Assembly (NCBI RefSeq): GCF_023516715.1 | Contig: NZ_JAMGSI010000001.1 | Coordinates: forward strand, 1,674,001-1,738,000 | Reading direction: 5' to 3' | From: Akkermansia massiliensis | Lineage (GTDB): Bacteria; Verrucomicrobiota; Verrucomicrobiia; Verrucomicrobiales; Akkermansiaceae | DNA length: 64,000 nucleotides | In this document: piece by piece, positions 16,719 through 24,494 of the stretch | Layout of the letters: the number at the start of each line of letters is the position of its first letter | Numbering within the stretch: the stretch's first letter is position 1 | The notes under the pieces: generated by a model | What the model was told of the DNA's origin: nothing | The model's database searches: none | Seen by the model: the letters and a program-made list of their open reading frames with translations, nothing else | Position numbers and translations under genes: made by a program

Positions 16719-16779
16719 AGCTAGTCAGAACAATAATAAGTTCCATCAGCCGTACTACTAATTCGGGGTTAAGTATCAC
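16717..16779 (-). CDS. 20-residue hydrophobic peptide with strong Shine-Dalgarno
   Basis: A GTG start (16779) preceded by AAAGGAGGTGTAACAT encodes 20 residues, mostly Leu/Ile/Val, ending at TAA 16717-16719 just before the bidirectional terminator. An overlapping ATG one base upstream is followed directly by TGA, so GTG is the workable start. It is the last reading frame of the minus-strand island operon. A small membrane peptide (holin-like or toxin-like) is possible, but it may also be the remnant of a longer gene. Confidence 0.35.
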   Translation of the reverse strand: MILNPELVVRLMELIIVLTS

Positions 16780-16857
16780 ATGTTACACCTCCTTTCTTTA
16801 GTCCGGGACCAACCCGGCAAGCGGATATACAGGAATATCCCCTTTATTACAATTTAT

Positions 16858-17166
16858 TTACAACCGCGCAAACTGAAAGTGCATCCAGTCATAATCCCGC
16901 TCCCGCCCCAGGGACACGCCGCCTTCATCTTCCACGAACTCCCAAAAGGCATCATAATCCGTTCCAGAAAGGCGTGCCTGCGGCCGATGAACTTTTAGGC
17001 CGTTATGGTCAGGGTCCATTCTACCGCAATCCCCCAAGAATGCATTGACGGCCGGCTAATGGTCATTCGGTAGCTTCCGCCATTGCGCCAGGCCGCCGCC
17101 CCTTGGCTTCTCAAGCTGCTGCCCGGACACAGGAAGTGCTGCACTCCTTGGCAAAAGTGACAGTTA
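16858..17166 (-). pseudogene. phage-type M15 peptidase (L-Ala-D-Glu / VanY-like endolysin), frameshifted
   Basis: Reading the minus strand gives WRNGGSYRMTISRPSMHSWG, then IAV, then after a one-base loss MDPDHNGLKVHRPQ and finally DYDWMHFQFARL with stop at 16858. The segments match the M15 zinc peptidase pattern: SxHxxGxAxD supplies the first His and Asp ligands, and WxHF the last His. The shift near 17019-17022 falls exactly at the expected Asp codon (GTA-GA-ATG instead of GTA-GAY-ATG). M15 enzymes serve phages as endolysins that cut peptidoglycan stem peptides. The N-terminal start is unclear. Decay of a lysis gene indicates prophage origin for the island. Confidence 0.72.
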
Positions 17167-17240
17167 GAGTTAGAGTTTAGACAACAAAAAAGCCGTACCC
17201 TGTGAGGACACGACTAGAGAGAGGAAGGCAATGTGACTTA

Positions 17241-17801
17241 TCAGGCGTATCTATTTGTAAAAGAAAAAGAAATGAGCGTAAGAATTGCTAAAATTCCAAT
17301 GATTGCGTATCCTGTGAATTGAGCGTTTCTCAGTCTTTGCTGATGCTTATCTTGAATATCCATTTTTTGCTTGTTGATGTCACGGCGGACGTCGCTAAGC
17401 CTGGTTTCTAAAGAATTTTTTGCGTCCAGTAGGTCGTTAATTGTGTTCTGAAGCTTTTTAACGGAGAGTTTGTGTTCCTCGTGGAGTTTTAGAAGGTCCT
17501 GGTGTGCTTTTTCTCCTACGGGCACTTTTGCCACGAATTCTTCAGAGTGTTCAAGGTGTGCAACTGGTTTATTATGCGGAGAGTTCAATTGCATAAATTT
17601 TTCTTCCGCCCGGTCCATTTGGACCAATTCTTTTTCCATAGTATCTATGGATTCCATGAGTTTTCTGTTTTGCAGGGCAACCGCTTTGTTCATGTTCCTG
17701 TGCTTTTTTTCCATGGCTTCCTTGGCTTCAATGATCGCATAAGAGGTTCCACGGCCTCCAGCCCTTCCGCTTGCCATTGATGCGCGGGCGGCGGACCTCA
17801 T
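17241..17801 (-). CDS. coiled-coil protein with C-terminal membrane anchor
   Basis: 186 residues from ATG 17801. Long heptad-rich helices (residues about 30-155) end in one transmembrane helix (YAIIGILAILTLISFSF). Protein-like coding continues upstream of this ATG in the same frame for 41 codons to about 17924 (RKLADIIKRDTEDIARRED) and overlaps the end of the preceding gene. No ATG, GTG or TTG is available there, so the true N-terminus is uncertain (rare start or a lost start codon). It is the second gene of the minus-strand island operon. No family recognised. Confidence 0.6.
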   Translation of the reverse strand: MRSAARASMASGRAGGRGTSYAIIEAKEAMEKKHRNMNKAVALQNRKLMESIDTMEKELVQMDRAEEKFMQLNSPHNKPVAHLEHSEEFVAKVPVGEKAHQDLLKLHEEHKLSVKKLQNTINDLLDAKNSLETRLSDVRRDINKQKMDIQDKHQQRLRNAQFTGYAIIGILAILTLISFSFTNRYA

Positions 17802-17905
17802 AGCGTCTTCCCGTCTTGCTATGTCTTCCGTATCACGTTTAATGATGTCAGCAAGTTTCCTATTATTAAGAGTTATCTGTTGTTTATTTTTATCAAGTAA
17901 TTTAG

Positions 17906-18310
17906 CTATTCTGCCCGTCGTGTTTTAAAAGTCGCCAGCGTGACTTCCCATTCCTTAGCAGTTAATTCACGGTTAGCTAGTGCTGTTTCCACAGCGGCCT
18001 TTTTACGGCGTAAAGCCCGTTCCGCGTTCTGTTGTGCTGTTCGTTCCTGTTGTGCTTGTGTTTGTTTGAGGATAGTTTCTAACGCATCCCTCTTGTTCCG
18101 GAATGTTTCTTCTTCCAGGTCAAGAGTGTCATAAGATTCCTTTATCTTTCTCTCCAGATTATTGATTTTGGGCTCTGTAGTGAGTTGCAGCTTTTCCAGT
18201 TGAGAGTTCAGTTCATTTACGTTCTGGTCGTGTTGTACTGTCAAATGGTTATTGTACCATACTGTTCCAATGATGGCTAGGATAGTAAGGATGGATAGCA
18301 GATAGCGCAT
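17906..18310 (-). CDS. small membrane-anchored coiled-coil protein (Rz/i-spanin-like topology)
   Basis: 134 residues with an N-terminal transmembrane helix (YLLSILTILAIIGTVWY). This is followed by a wholly helical, charged coiled-coil domain that would be periplasmic. This topology, together with the M15 endolysin remnant downstream, is that of phage inner-membrane spanins, but there is no sequence motif to prove it. It is the first gene of the minus-strand operon, driven by the promoter at 18333-18361. Confidence 0.58.
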   Translation of the reverse strand: MRYLLSILTILAIIGTVWYNNHLTVQHDQNVNELNSQLEKLQLTTEPKINNLERKIKESYDTLDLEEETFRNKRDALETILKQTQAQQERTAQQNAERALRRKKAAVETALANRELTAKEWEVTLATFKTRRAE

Positions 18311-18332
18311 AGTTTTTGTAGCAGATACCGCC

Positions 18333-18361
18333 GTTATATATTGGCATTATTTGGCATGCAA
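18333..18361 (-). promoter_or_regulatory. promoter of the minus-strand island operon
   Basis: On the minus strand TTGCAT (18361-18356), a 17-nt spacer and TATAAC (18338-18333) lie about 23 bp before the first ATG. The spacer contains the 12-nt repeat ATATTGGCATTA that also overlaps the promoter at 16611, as well as a nearby ATTTGGCAT echo. This is a likely shared regulator site. Confidence 0.6.
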
Positions 18362-18526
18362 GTTTTTTGTATTGGCTTGGTATTGGTGAATCAGGTTGTT
18401 TTCACACTTTCAAGAATGAGGGAGGGAACTCCCGTAAGTACGCTTTTTTGCGGCCTTGGTTAAATAGTTCTTGCCTTTTGCGCGGTGGTTGTGTTTACTC
18501 CGTCGCGCAGTCCCTGCAAACCTAAT

Positions 18527-18602
18527 GTCGCGTTCGTCTAGCGGTCTAGGACTCCCGCCTTTCACGCGGGCAACACGGGTTCGAGTCCCGTACGCGATGC
18601 CA
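18527..18602 (+). tRNA. tRNA-Glu (UUC)
   Basis: The acceptor GTCGCGT pairs with ACGCGAT (the terminal pair is G-U). The anticodon stem CCCGC/GCGGG encloses CTTTCAC with anticodon TTC. The T arm is ACGGG-TTCGAGT-CCCGT and CCA is encoded. The body closely follows bacterial tRNA-Glu (GTCTAG D-arm). A weak TTGCCT/TTTACT pair upstream may be its promoter. It forms the right border of the small island. Confidence 0.95.
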
Positions 18603-18703
18603 GTTTTTTCTTTTCCTTCCGTCTTGAACCGGAATCTTTTTTACGCCATCCCCCCGGTATGTTTCTGGATTTTTCCACCCGTTGTGGTATGGTTACTTCC
18701 GCC

Positions 18704-18916
18704 ATGGCAGCCCAGAACGAAATTATGCTGAACGGAGCCCCGTATGGACTGGCGGAACCCTGTTCCGTTTCCCGGCTTCTGGAACTCTTGAACATGAACG
18801 GCAAACCCGTCGTCGTGGAGCACAACGGCTCCGCGCTCCTGCCGCAGGATTTTTTCCGGGTTACGGTTTCTCCCGGAGACCGGGTGGAAATCGTCTCCAT
18901 CGTCGCCGGCGGCTAG
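18704..18916 (+). CDS. thiS: sulfur carrier protein ThiS
   Basis: A ubiquitin-fold sulfur carrier for thiazole synthesis. The C-terminus ends in VAGG, which is adenylated and converted to a thiocarboxylate for transfer to ThiG. Seen: MLNGAPY near the start, VVVEHNG in the middle and DRVEIVSIVAGG at the end. ATG 18704 gives 70 residues, the usual ThiS size; ATGs at 18659 and 18689 would add a tail absent from the family. No other thiamine gene lies within the window. Confidence 0.88.
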   Translation: MAAQNEIMLNGAPYGLAEPCSVSRLLELLNMNGKPVVVEHNGSALLPQDFFRVTVSPGDRVEIVSIVAGG

Positions 18917-18958
18917 GCTCCCTTTTTCCTTTATTTCCCTTCCCAATCCGTCACCGCC

Positions 18959-20862
18959 ATGCCCTCCATCCACGTCATGTCCCCCACTCTTGCCAGCCAG
19001 GTGGCGGCGGGCGAGGTGGTGGAACGCCCCGCCTCCGTCGTGAAGGAGCTGGTGGAAAACAGCCTGGACGCCGGAGCCAGATCCGTGCGGGTGGAGATAC
19101 GCCGCGGAGGCGTGGGCCTGATCAAGGTGACGGACGACGGCTGCGGCATGTCCCGGGAAGACGCGTGCCTGTGCGCCAAGCGGCACGCCACCAGCAAGCT
19201 TTCCTCCCTGGAGGACCTGTTTGAAATCACTCACCTGGGCTTCCGCGGGGAGGCCATTCCCAGCATTGCCAGCGTCTCCCGCTTCAAGCTCTGCACCAGG
19301 CAGCAGCAGGCACTGGAGGGCTGGGAAGTACGCATCGACGGCGGGCTGGAGCACGAGCCGAGAAGTTCCGGCGTCTCCCCCGGCACCGCCATTGAGGTCT
19401 CCGACCTGTTTTACAATACCCCGGCACGCCGCAAGTTCCTGAAATCCGCGGAGACGGAGGCTTCCCATGTGGAGCACCAGATACGCCTGCATGCCCTGGC
19501 CTATCCCCAGGTGCGCTTTACCTACAAGCGGGACGACCAGCTCGTCTTCGACCTTCCGGCCACGGCGGACCTGCGCGTCCGCATCTCCGCGCTGACGGAT
19601 GCGGCTACGGCGGCAGCCCTGATTCCGATAGAAACGACCATCGGGCCCGGCATTTCCGTCACGGGCTTCCTGCTCCCGCTTTCCGAGGCCAGGCGCACCA
19701 GAAAGGGGCAGTACGTCTTCATGAACACCCGCCCCGTGGAGGACCAGCTCATCAACCGGGCCATCCGGGACGGTTACGGCGGTTTTCCCACCGGGCTGCA
19801 TCCGGCGCTCTTCCTGTACATGGAGGTGGAGCCCGCGCTGGTGGACGTCAACGTGCACCCCGCCAAGAAGGAGGTGAGGTTCCGCCGTTCCGCGGACGTG
19901 GTTAATACCATTGTGGAGGCGATTGCCAACACCCTCCAAAAACACGCCCGGCAGGAAATTCACGCTTCCGCCGCCGTGCCGGAGACGGACGGCGGCCCTC
20001 CGGAACCGCCTTCCGCCGCGCCGCATGGGGAAACACCCTCCCGGGCGGACAATTCCCAGGCCTTCCCTCCGGCAAAACCCCGCACGGCCCCCGCTCCTTC
20101 CTCCAAACTCCCTTCCCTTTCCCCGCCCCCAGCAGGCAATCACGGGAGGCTGTTCCTCTTCCCCCCCTGCGCCCCATTCCCCTGAAGCAGGTTCCCGCCA
20201 CCCAGGGGAAACTGGATTTCCAGCATCAGGCGGAGGGCGGCGGCGCAAGGGACGCCTGCGGAAAGGCCGCTCCGGAGAGGGACGCCACCGCCGGGTTCAC
20301 CTATATGGGAACCCTCCACCAGCAATTCGCCCTGTTTGAAACGCCGGAGGGCCTGGTGCTGATGCATCCCAGGGCCGCGCGGGAACGCATCATCTTTGAA
20401 CGGCTGCGGGCGCACCGGGAAGCGCCCATGCCGTCCCAGCAGCTTCTGGACCCGGTGATACTGGACCTGGACCCGCGGGATTTTGCCGTTATCCAGCAGT
20501 TCGCACCCCACTTTGACCAGGCCGGAATGACCGTCACGCCCTTCGGCCAGAACACGATCAGGATAGAATCCCTGCCCGCCCTGCTGGAACTGGAGAACGC
20601 CCGCGCCTTCCTGCTGGAGCTGGTGGACCGCCTCACCCAGTCCGAATTCAGCCGGAACGCCAAACGCATGGCTTATGAGACCTTCATCGGGGAAATCGCC
20701 AGGAAATCCGCCTGGAAGGAACGTATTTCCCCGCACCGCGCCCCGGCCATCCTGAAAGAACTGCTGGCCTGCGAAGTGCCGTACTGCACCCCGGGCGGCA
20801 AGCCCACGCTGGTGAATTATTCCATTCCGGAGATCAAACGCAAATTCGGCATCCAGGCGTAA
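18959..20862 (+). pseudogene. mutL: DNA mismatch repair protein MutL, split by a frameshift in a C tract
   Basis: The N-terminal GHKL ATPase part is intact: LASQVAAGEVVERPASVVKE, ENSLDAG, DDGCGM and GFRGEA. The frame closes at 20185 shortly after a run of seven C (20161-20167). Adding one C would join it in frame to the C-terminal dimerisation part (PLRPIPLKQVPATQGKLDF onward to 20862), giving a protein of about 634 residues. The C-terminal part lacks the MutL endonuclease signature: DQHA(x)2E is LMHPRAARE, and CPHGRP is CTPGGKP. It would therefore be a non-nicking MutL even if repaired. Either a true mutation, a phase-variable tract or a sequencing error. Confidence 0.85.
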
Positions 20863-21289
20863 CGGGCCGGGAAAGCGGAAGGCCGGATACCTGGTCTTTC
20901 AGCTCCACATTTGAAATGGAAGGCCGCGCAGAAGAGCAGCAGGCCTTTGCCGCGGCCGAAAGGAAACCGGGAGCCAGCGAAGGAATGTTCAAGAGAATGA
21001 AGGAATACGGTTTTTGAAAGTGCGGCCTTTGTCCGTGCATTCATTCAGAAGCATGCGGCGCTTCCTGAAAGCCTTCTTTCAAAACAGGAGGTAAATGCCA
21101 TCCTTCCATGAAAGCCGTTTTTCACTCCATTCCTTTTATCTCCCTTTCCTCCCCCTTTTCCGGCCCATCCGGTTTTAACGCGCGGGCCGCCGCATCCATC
21201 CCGTCCTGTACGGAAGCTTGCTCTTGGCAAGGGGGGGTCCCGCGTTTATAATGTTACCTTCCCTGTCGTCATCCAGCCCGTTCCCAGCC
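20863..21289. other. intergenic region after mutL
   Basis: A 427-bp gap. Apart from the promoter at 21224-21252 nothing convincing is visible. Short frames on the minus strand lack ribosome-binding sites and protein-like composition. Confidence 0.5.
21224..21252 (+). promoter_or_regulatory. sigma70-type promoter of the O-antigen-ligase-like gene
   Basis: TTGGCA (21224-21229), a 17-nt spacer and a perfect TATAAT (21247-21252). The ATG inside the -10 (21251) therefore cannot be the start codon, which supports translation from ATG 21290. Confidence 0.75.
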
Positions 21290-23242
21290 ATGCCAGACCC
21301 CGCCCCCAGCAAGCCTTCCGCACCACGCATTGCTGAAACCGCCGCCGGAAAAGCCCTGATGGCCCTGCTGGCCCTTTTTTACGCCCTTCTGGCGACGGCG
21401 GCGGCAGGTGGGGAGTGGCACACCCTTTTTCTTCCCGCCTGCCTTCTGGCGGCGGCCCTTCTGCTGTTCTGCTTCTGCATCCTCCGGGGGTACAAGATTC
21501 CCAGCCCCGGGCTGCCGGGATGGCTGGCGCTGGGGCTGGGAGGCGGCTATTTCCTCCTGCGGGCGTGGTTTTCACCCTGGTTTTACTATGAGGGAGTGGC
21601 GGACCTGGGCCTCATCGTCACGGCCATGGCCATGTTCATGGCGGGGGCGTATGCCGGAGCCGGGAATGGGGAAAGGAGCGTTCTTCCCGTGCTGGCGGCG
21701 GCGCTGGGATTGCTGAACGCCCTGCTGTGGGGGTACCAGAACATGACGGGTACGGAGGCCTCCTGGTTCAGGCCGGATTATTCCCTGTTCGGAACGGAGC
21801 TGCGCAACATCGGGCTCTTCGGGTACAAGAATTTTTCCGCTCATTTCCTGTCCGTCACGGGATTTTTCCTCTGCGCGTACAGCATGGCTTCCGCCAGGAA
21901 ATGGGGCATCAGCCTGTTCACGGGGCTGGCGCTCGTTCTCGTTTCCTTCACCTGCAGTTCCCGCGCCGCCTTTCCGAATGCGCTGGCTGGCGTCACCCTG
22001 TGCTTTTTCATTTATACCTCCAGCGTTTTCCGCAATAACAGGAAATTTTATACGGCGGCCATCCTGTTCATTCTGCTTCTCTTCCTGGGAGCGGCTTATG
22101 CCGTGCTGGACCTGGCCAACGGAGCCGGAAAGCTGGCCTCCCTGCTGGATACGTTTTCCTTCGGGAGCCGTCTGGACCTGTCCAGACTGGCGTGGGCGCT
22201 GGCGGACCAGGCCCCATGGTTCGGCCACGGCAGCCGGATGTTCACCAACCTTTCCACGGAATTTTTTGCCGGGGCCAGCCTCCCCAATTTCGCCCACCAT
22301 GAGTACGCGCAGGCCGCCTGCGACTACGGCTATGCCGGGCTGGGGCTGATGCTGGCCCTGCTGGCCCTGTTCCTCGTTTCCGGCTTCCGGAGCGTGCTCC
22401 AGCTGGCGGGGGAGCGCCAGCGCGCCAATCCCCTGGGGCCGGCGGCCTTCTGCGTGCTGTGCATCGCCGCCTTCCATGCCTATGGGGAGTTCATCTGGCA
22501 CAATCCGGCATTGCTGGGCGCCAGCGCCCTGTGCTGCGGCATTACCTGCACCGCCTCCCTTTCCCGGGTGAAGGCCTCCCGGCGCGCCGGACGCTGGTTC
22601 CAGGCCTCTGCCGCGCTGCTGCTGGCGGCGCTGGCCCTGTGCTACGCGTTCCGGGCTTTCCCGGTCTGGAAGGCCTCCCTCCGGCCCGTTCCGGTTTCCT
22701 CCAACGAACGGCTTCCCATGCTGGAAGAGGCCGCTTCCAGCAGCCTGGACCCGGACCTGGTGCGGCGCAGCATCCTGCATGCCGTGGGCAGTCCTGCCGC
22801 TCCAGACGAGGCGCGGCTCAGGGAACTGGAACGGCAGGAGGAAGAGGCGGAATTGCGGAGTCCCGGCAATCACGGCCTGGCAGCGGCCAAAAGCCTGCTT
22901 TACATCCGCCAGGGGCGCCTTGCGGAGGCGGAGAGGCTGCTGCGCCCCTATGTGGAGAGTCCCGGCAGGTTTGACGACCGCATGTTCGCCTGGACCACCA
23001 TTTACAGTAATATGCTGTATTCCTGGAGCGCGGCCATTGCGGCCCAGTCTCCGGGGCAGGCCCTGTCCATGGCGCTGACGGCCCAGCGCCTGATGTCCGC
23101 CCAGACGGATCAATGGCTGTTTCACGGCTCTCTGAATCCCCAGGTCAGGAAGGAACACGACCTGCGCCTCAGCGAGCTCAAGATGCTGATCCTGACACTG
23201 CAATACCGCGGAGCCGTACCCGATGCCTCCTGGCGGAAGTAG
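21290..23242 (+). CDS. O-antigen ligase / Wzy-like polytopic membrane protein
   Basis: About 650 residues with 11-12 transmembrane helices in the first 430 residues, then a C-terminal soluble, helical tail (about 480-650) resembling a TPR-like region (LAEAERLLRPYVESPGRF). The periplasmic loop carries FGHGSRMF and NFAHHEYAQAACDYGYAGLGLML. This is the conserved Wzy_C/WaaL pattern with catalytic-type Arg and His. It probably ligates or polymerises an undecaprenyl-linked glycan at the periplasmic face. The start at 21290 is fixed by the upstream promoter. No glycan gene cluster surrounds it; it is transcribed alone. Confidence 0.8.
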   Translation: MPDPAPSKPSAPRIAETAAGKALMALLALFYALLATAAAGGEWHTLFLPACLLAAALLLFCFCILRGYKIPSPGLPGWLALGLGGGYFLLRAWFSPWFYYEGVADLGLIVTAMAMFMAGAYAGAGNGERSVLPVLAAALGLLNALLWGYQNMTGTEASWFRPDYSLFGTELRNIGLFGYKNFSAHFLSVTGFFLCAYSMASARKWGISLFTGLALVLVSFTCSSRAAFPNALAGVTLCFFIYTSSVFRNNRKFYTAAILFILLLFLGAAYAVLDLANGAGKLASLLDTFSFGSRLDLSRLAWALADQAPWFGHGSRMFTNLSTEFFAGASLPNFAHHEYAQAACDYGYAGLGLMLALLALFLVSGFRSVLQLAGERQRANPLGPAAFCVLCIAAFHAYGEFIWHNPALLGASALCCGITCTASLSRVKASRRAGRWFQASAALLLAALALCYAFRAFPVWKASLRPVPVSSNERLPMLEEAASSSLDPDLVRRSILHAVGSPAAPDEARLRELERQEEEAELRSPGNHGLAAAKSLLYIRQGRLAEAERLLRPYVESPGRFDDRMFAWTTIYSNMLYSWSAAIAAQSPGQALSMALTAQRLMSAQTDQWLFHGSLNPQVRKEHDLRLSELKMLILTLQYRGAVPDASWRK

Positions 23243-23312
23243 GGGCGTCCTGATATTTTCAGGCCAACCCCGTTCCTGCGTTTTCTAAAATGAAGTTCTG
23301 ATAAAAGAAAAT

Positions 23313-24014
23313 ATGAAATACTTGAATCAAGAAATAGAAAGCGAATTAAGAAACCGGGGAGCGGAACTGATACGTTTTGTCAGCATATTCCATTTAGACG
23401 AAAAGCAAAACAGGCAACTCCCGAACGCCATTGTCTTTGTACTCCCGCTGACCGCAGAGTATGTCAGGACGGTATTTGATACTCCCGATTACGTACAAGC
23501 GCGGATAGATAACAATTACGATTTCGATGATGATGAATTTTCACAAACTGAACATAAGGCGGGGGAAATAGCAGACGATTTAGCCAGGTTCATTGCCGGA
23601 AAGGGTTATAAAGCCATATCGCAATCCGATACGGGGCTGGTGGCTGATGACGTATTCAATGATGAAACCAAAGAGTCAGTATTACCTCATAAAACAGTCG
23701 CGCTACTTGGCGGATTAGGGTGGATTGGAAAAAACAACCTGTTAATTACTCCCGAATATGGCGCAGCACAATGTCTCGGTACGGTTTTAACTGATGCTCC
23801 ACTGGAAACGGTATTACATGAACCTCCATTTCCAAAGTGCGGAAGGTGCAGCGCTTGTGTCAATATCTGCGAGAGAAAAGTTCTTAAAGGTAAAATTTGG
23901 AGCATCTCTGTTTCAAGAGATGAGATCGTTAACATATATGGATGCAGCACCTGCCTGAAATGCCTTGTGCATTGTTCCAGAACACAAATATATAAAAAGA
24001 GGAATATTAAATAA
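23313..24014 (+). CDS. 4Fe-4S double-cluster protein, epoxyqueuosine-reductase (QueG)-like
   Basis: 233 residues. The C-terminus has two cysteine groups: CGRCSACVNIC (about residues 176-186) and CSTCLKCLVHC (about 211-221), the ferredoxin-like arrangement of QueG-type proteins. LGGLGWIGKNNLLITPEYGA just before them is typical of the QueG cobalamin-domain edge. At 233 residues it is much shorter than true QueG (about 340-380), so it is probably not the queuosine enzyme but a relative of unknown substrate. Lower GC than its neighbours suggests horizontal acquisition. Confidence 0.72.
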   Translation: MKYLNQEIESELRNRGAELIRFVSIFHLDEKQNRQLPNAIVFVLPLTAEYVRTVFDTPDYVQARIDNNYDFDDDEFSQTEHKAGEIADDLARFIAGKGYKAISQSDTGLVADDVFNDETKESVLPHKTVALLGGLGWIGKNNLLITPEYGAAQCLGTVLTDAPLETVLHEPPFPKCGRCSACVNICERKVLKGKIWSISVSRDEIVNIYGCSTCLKCLVHCSRTQIYKKRNIK

Positions 24015-24494
24015 AGAGTTTCAGGATTTATGCCGGTGAACTATTCCTGAAATGAAACAGGCGACTGGATAATCATGTGAATCAAGCAATTATCCCGCGC
24101 GGAGCGCCAGTTTATTTCCCTTGAATTCCCCGGACAGTTTCTGACGAAGAAGGGAAACCCGCGTCCTTCATTCATTTAGCCCATGCTTTGGAGCAGGCCT
24201 TCAATGTTACTTCCGGTCCAGCAGCTTATCTCCCCAGGGTAATTTTATAAAATTTCTGTATTCATCGGATTTTCAATCCGTTGTCAACAATAATTCATTT
24301 AAGGCAAGATTTTTTAAGCCTTATCCGGTACGCTTATTCACTTTTTCCGGACACGAGGAGGAATAGGATGAAAGAGAAATAAACCCTTGGTTTCAAGTTC
24401 ATAACGCTGTCTCTGCGGATTGAAAATCCCCCAGGCTTCGGGAAGTTTTGCGGACACAGCCGCAAAACCCAATCCAAGAACAAATTCCAAATTA
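24015..24494. other. long leader region upstream of the Pmp-like autotransporter
   Basis: A 480-bp gap, AT-rich in its second half. It carries the 14-nt inverted repeat described separately. A GAGGAGG stretch at 24355-24361 precedes only short frames. No tRNA, riboswitch or confident promoter was found. Confidence 0.45.
24267..24429. repeat. 14-nt inverted repeat flanking 135 bp upstream of the autotransporter
   Basis: GGATTTTCAATCCG at 24267-24280 and its exact reverse complement at 24416-24429 bracket 135 bp that end 65 bp before the autotransporter ATG. Each arm is itself a short palindrome (GGATT-N3-AATCC), so they may be two copies of an operator. The position and spacing also fit an invertible promoter segment, as known for surface-protein genes in gut bacteria. 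Confidence 0.45.

Noticed and set aside
16780..16998. 72-codon plus-strand frame
   Set aside because: It lies antisense to the M15 endolysin remnant, which shows real family motifs on the minus strand; the plus frame has no ribosome-binding site.
15617..18602. tRNA attachment-site duplication for the island
   Set aside because: No copy of the tRNA-Cys 3' end was found near the tRNA-Glu or elsewhere to the right, and there is no integrase; integration at the tRNA is therefore not shown.
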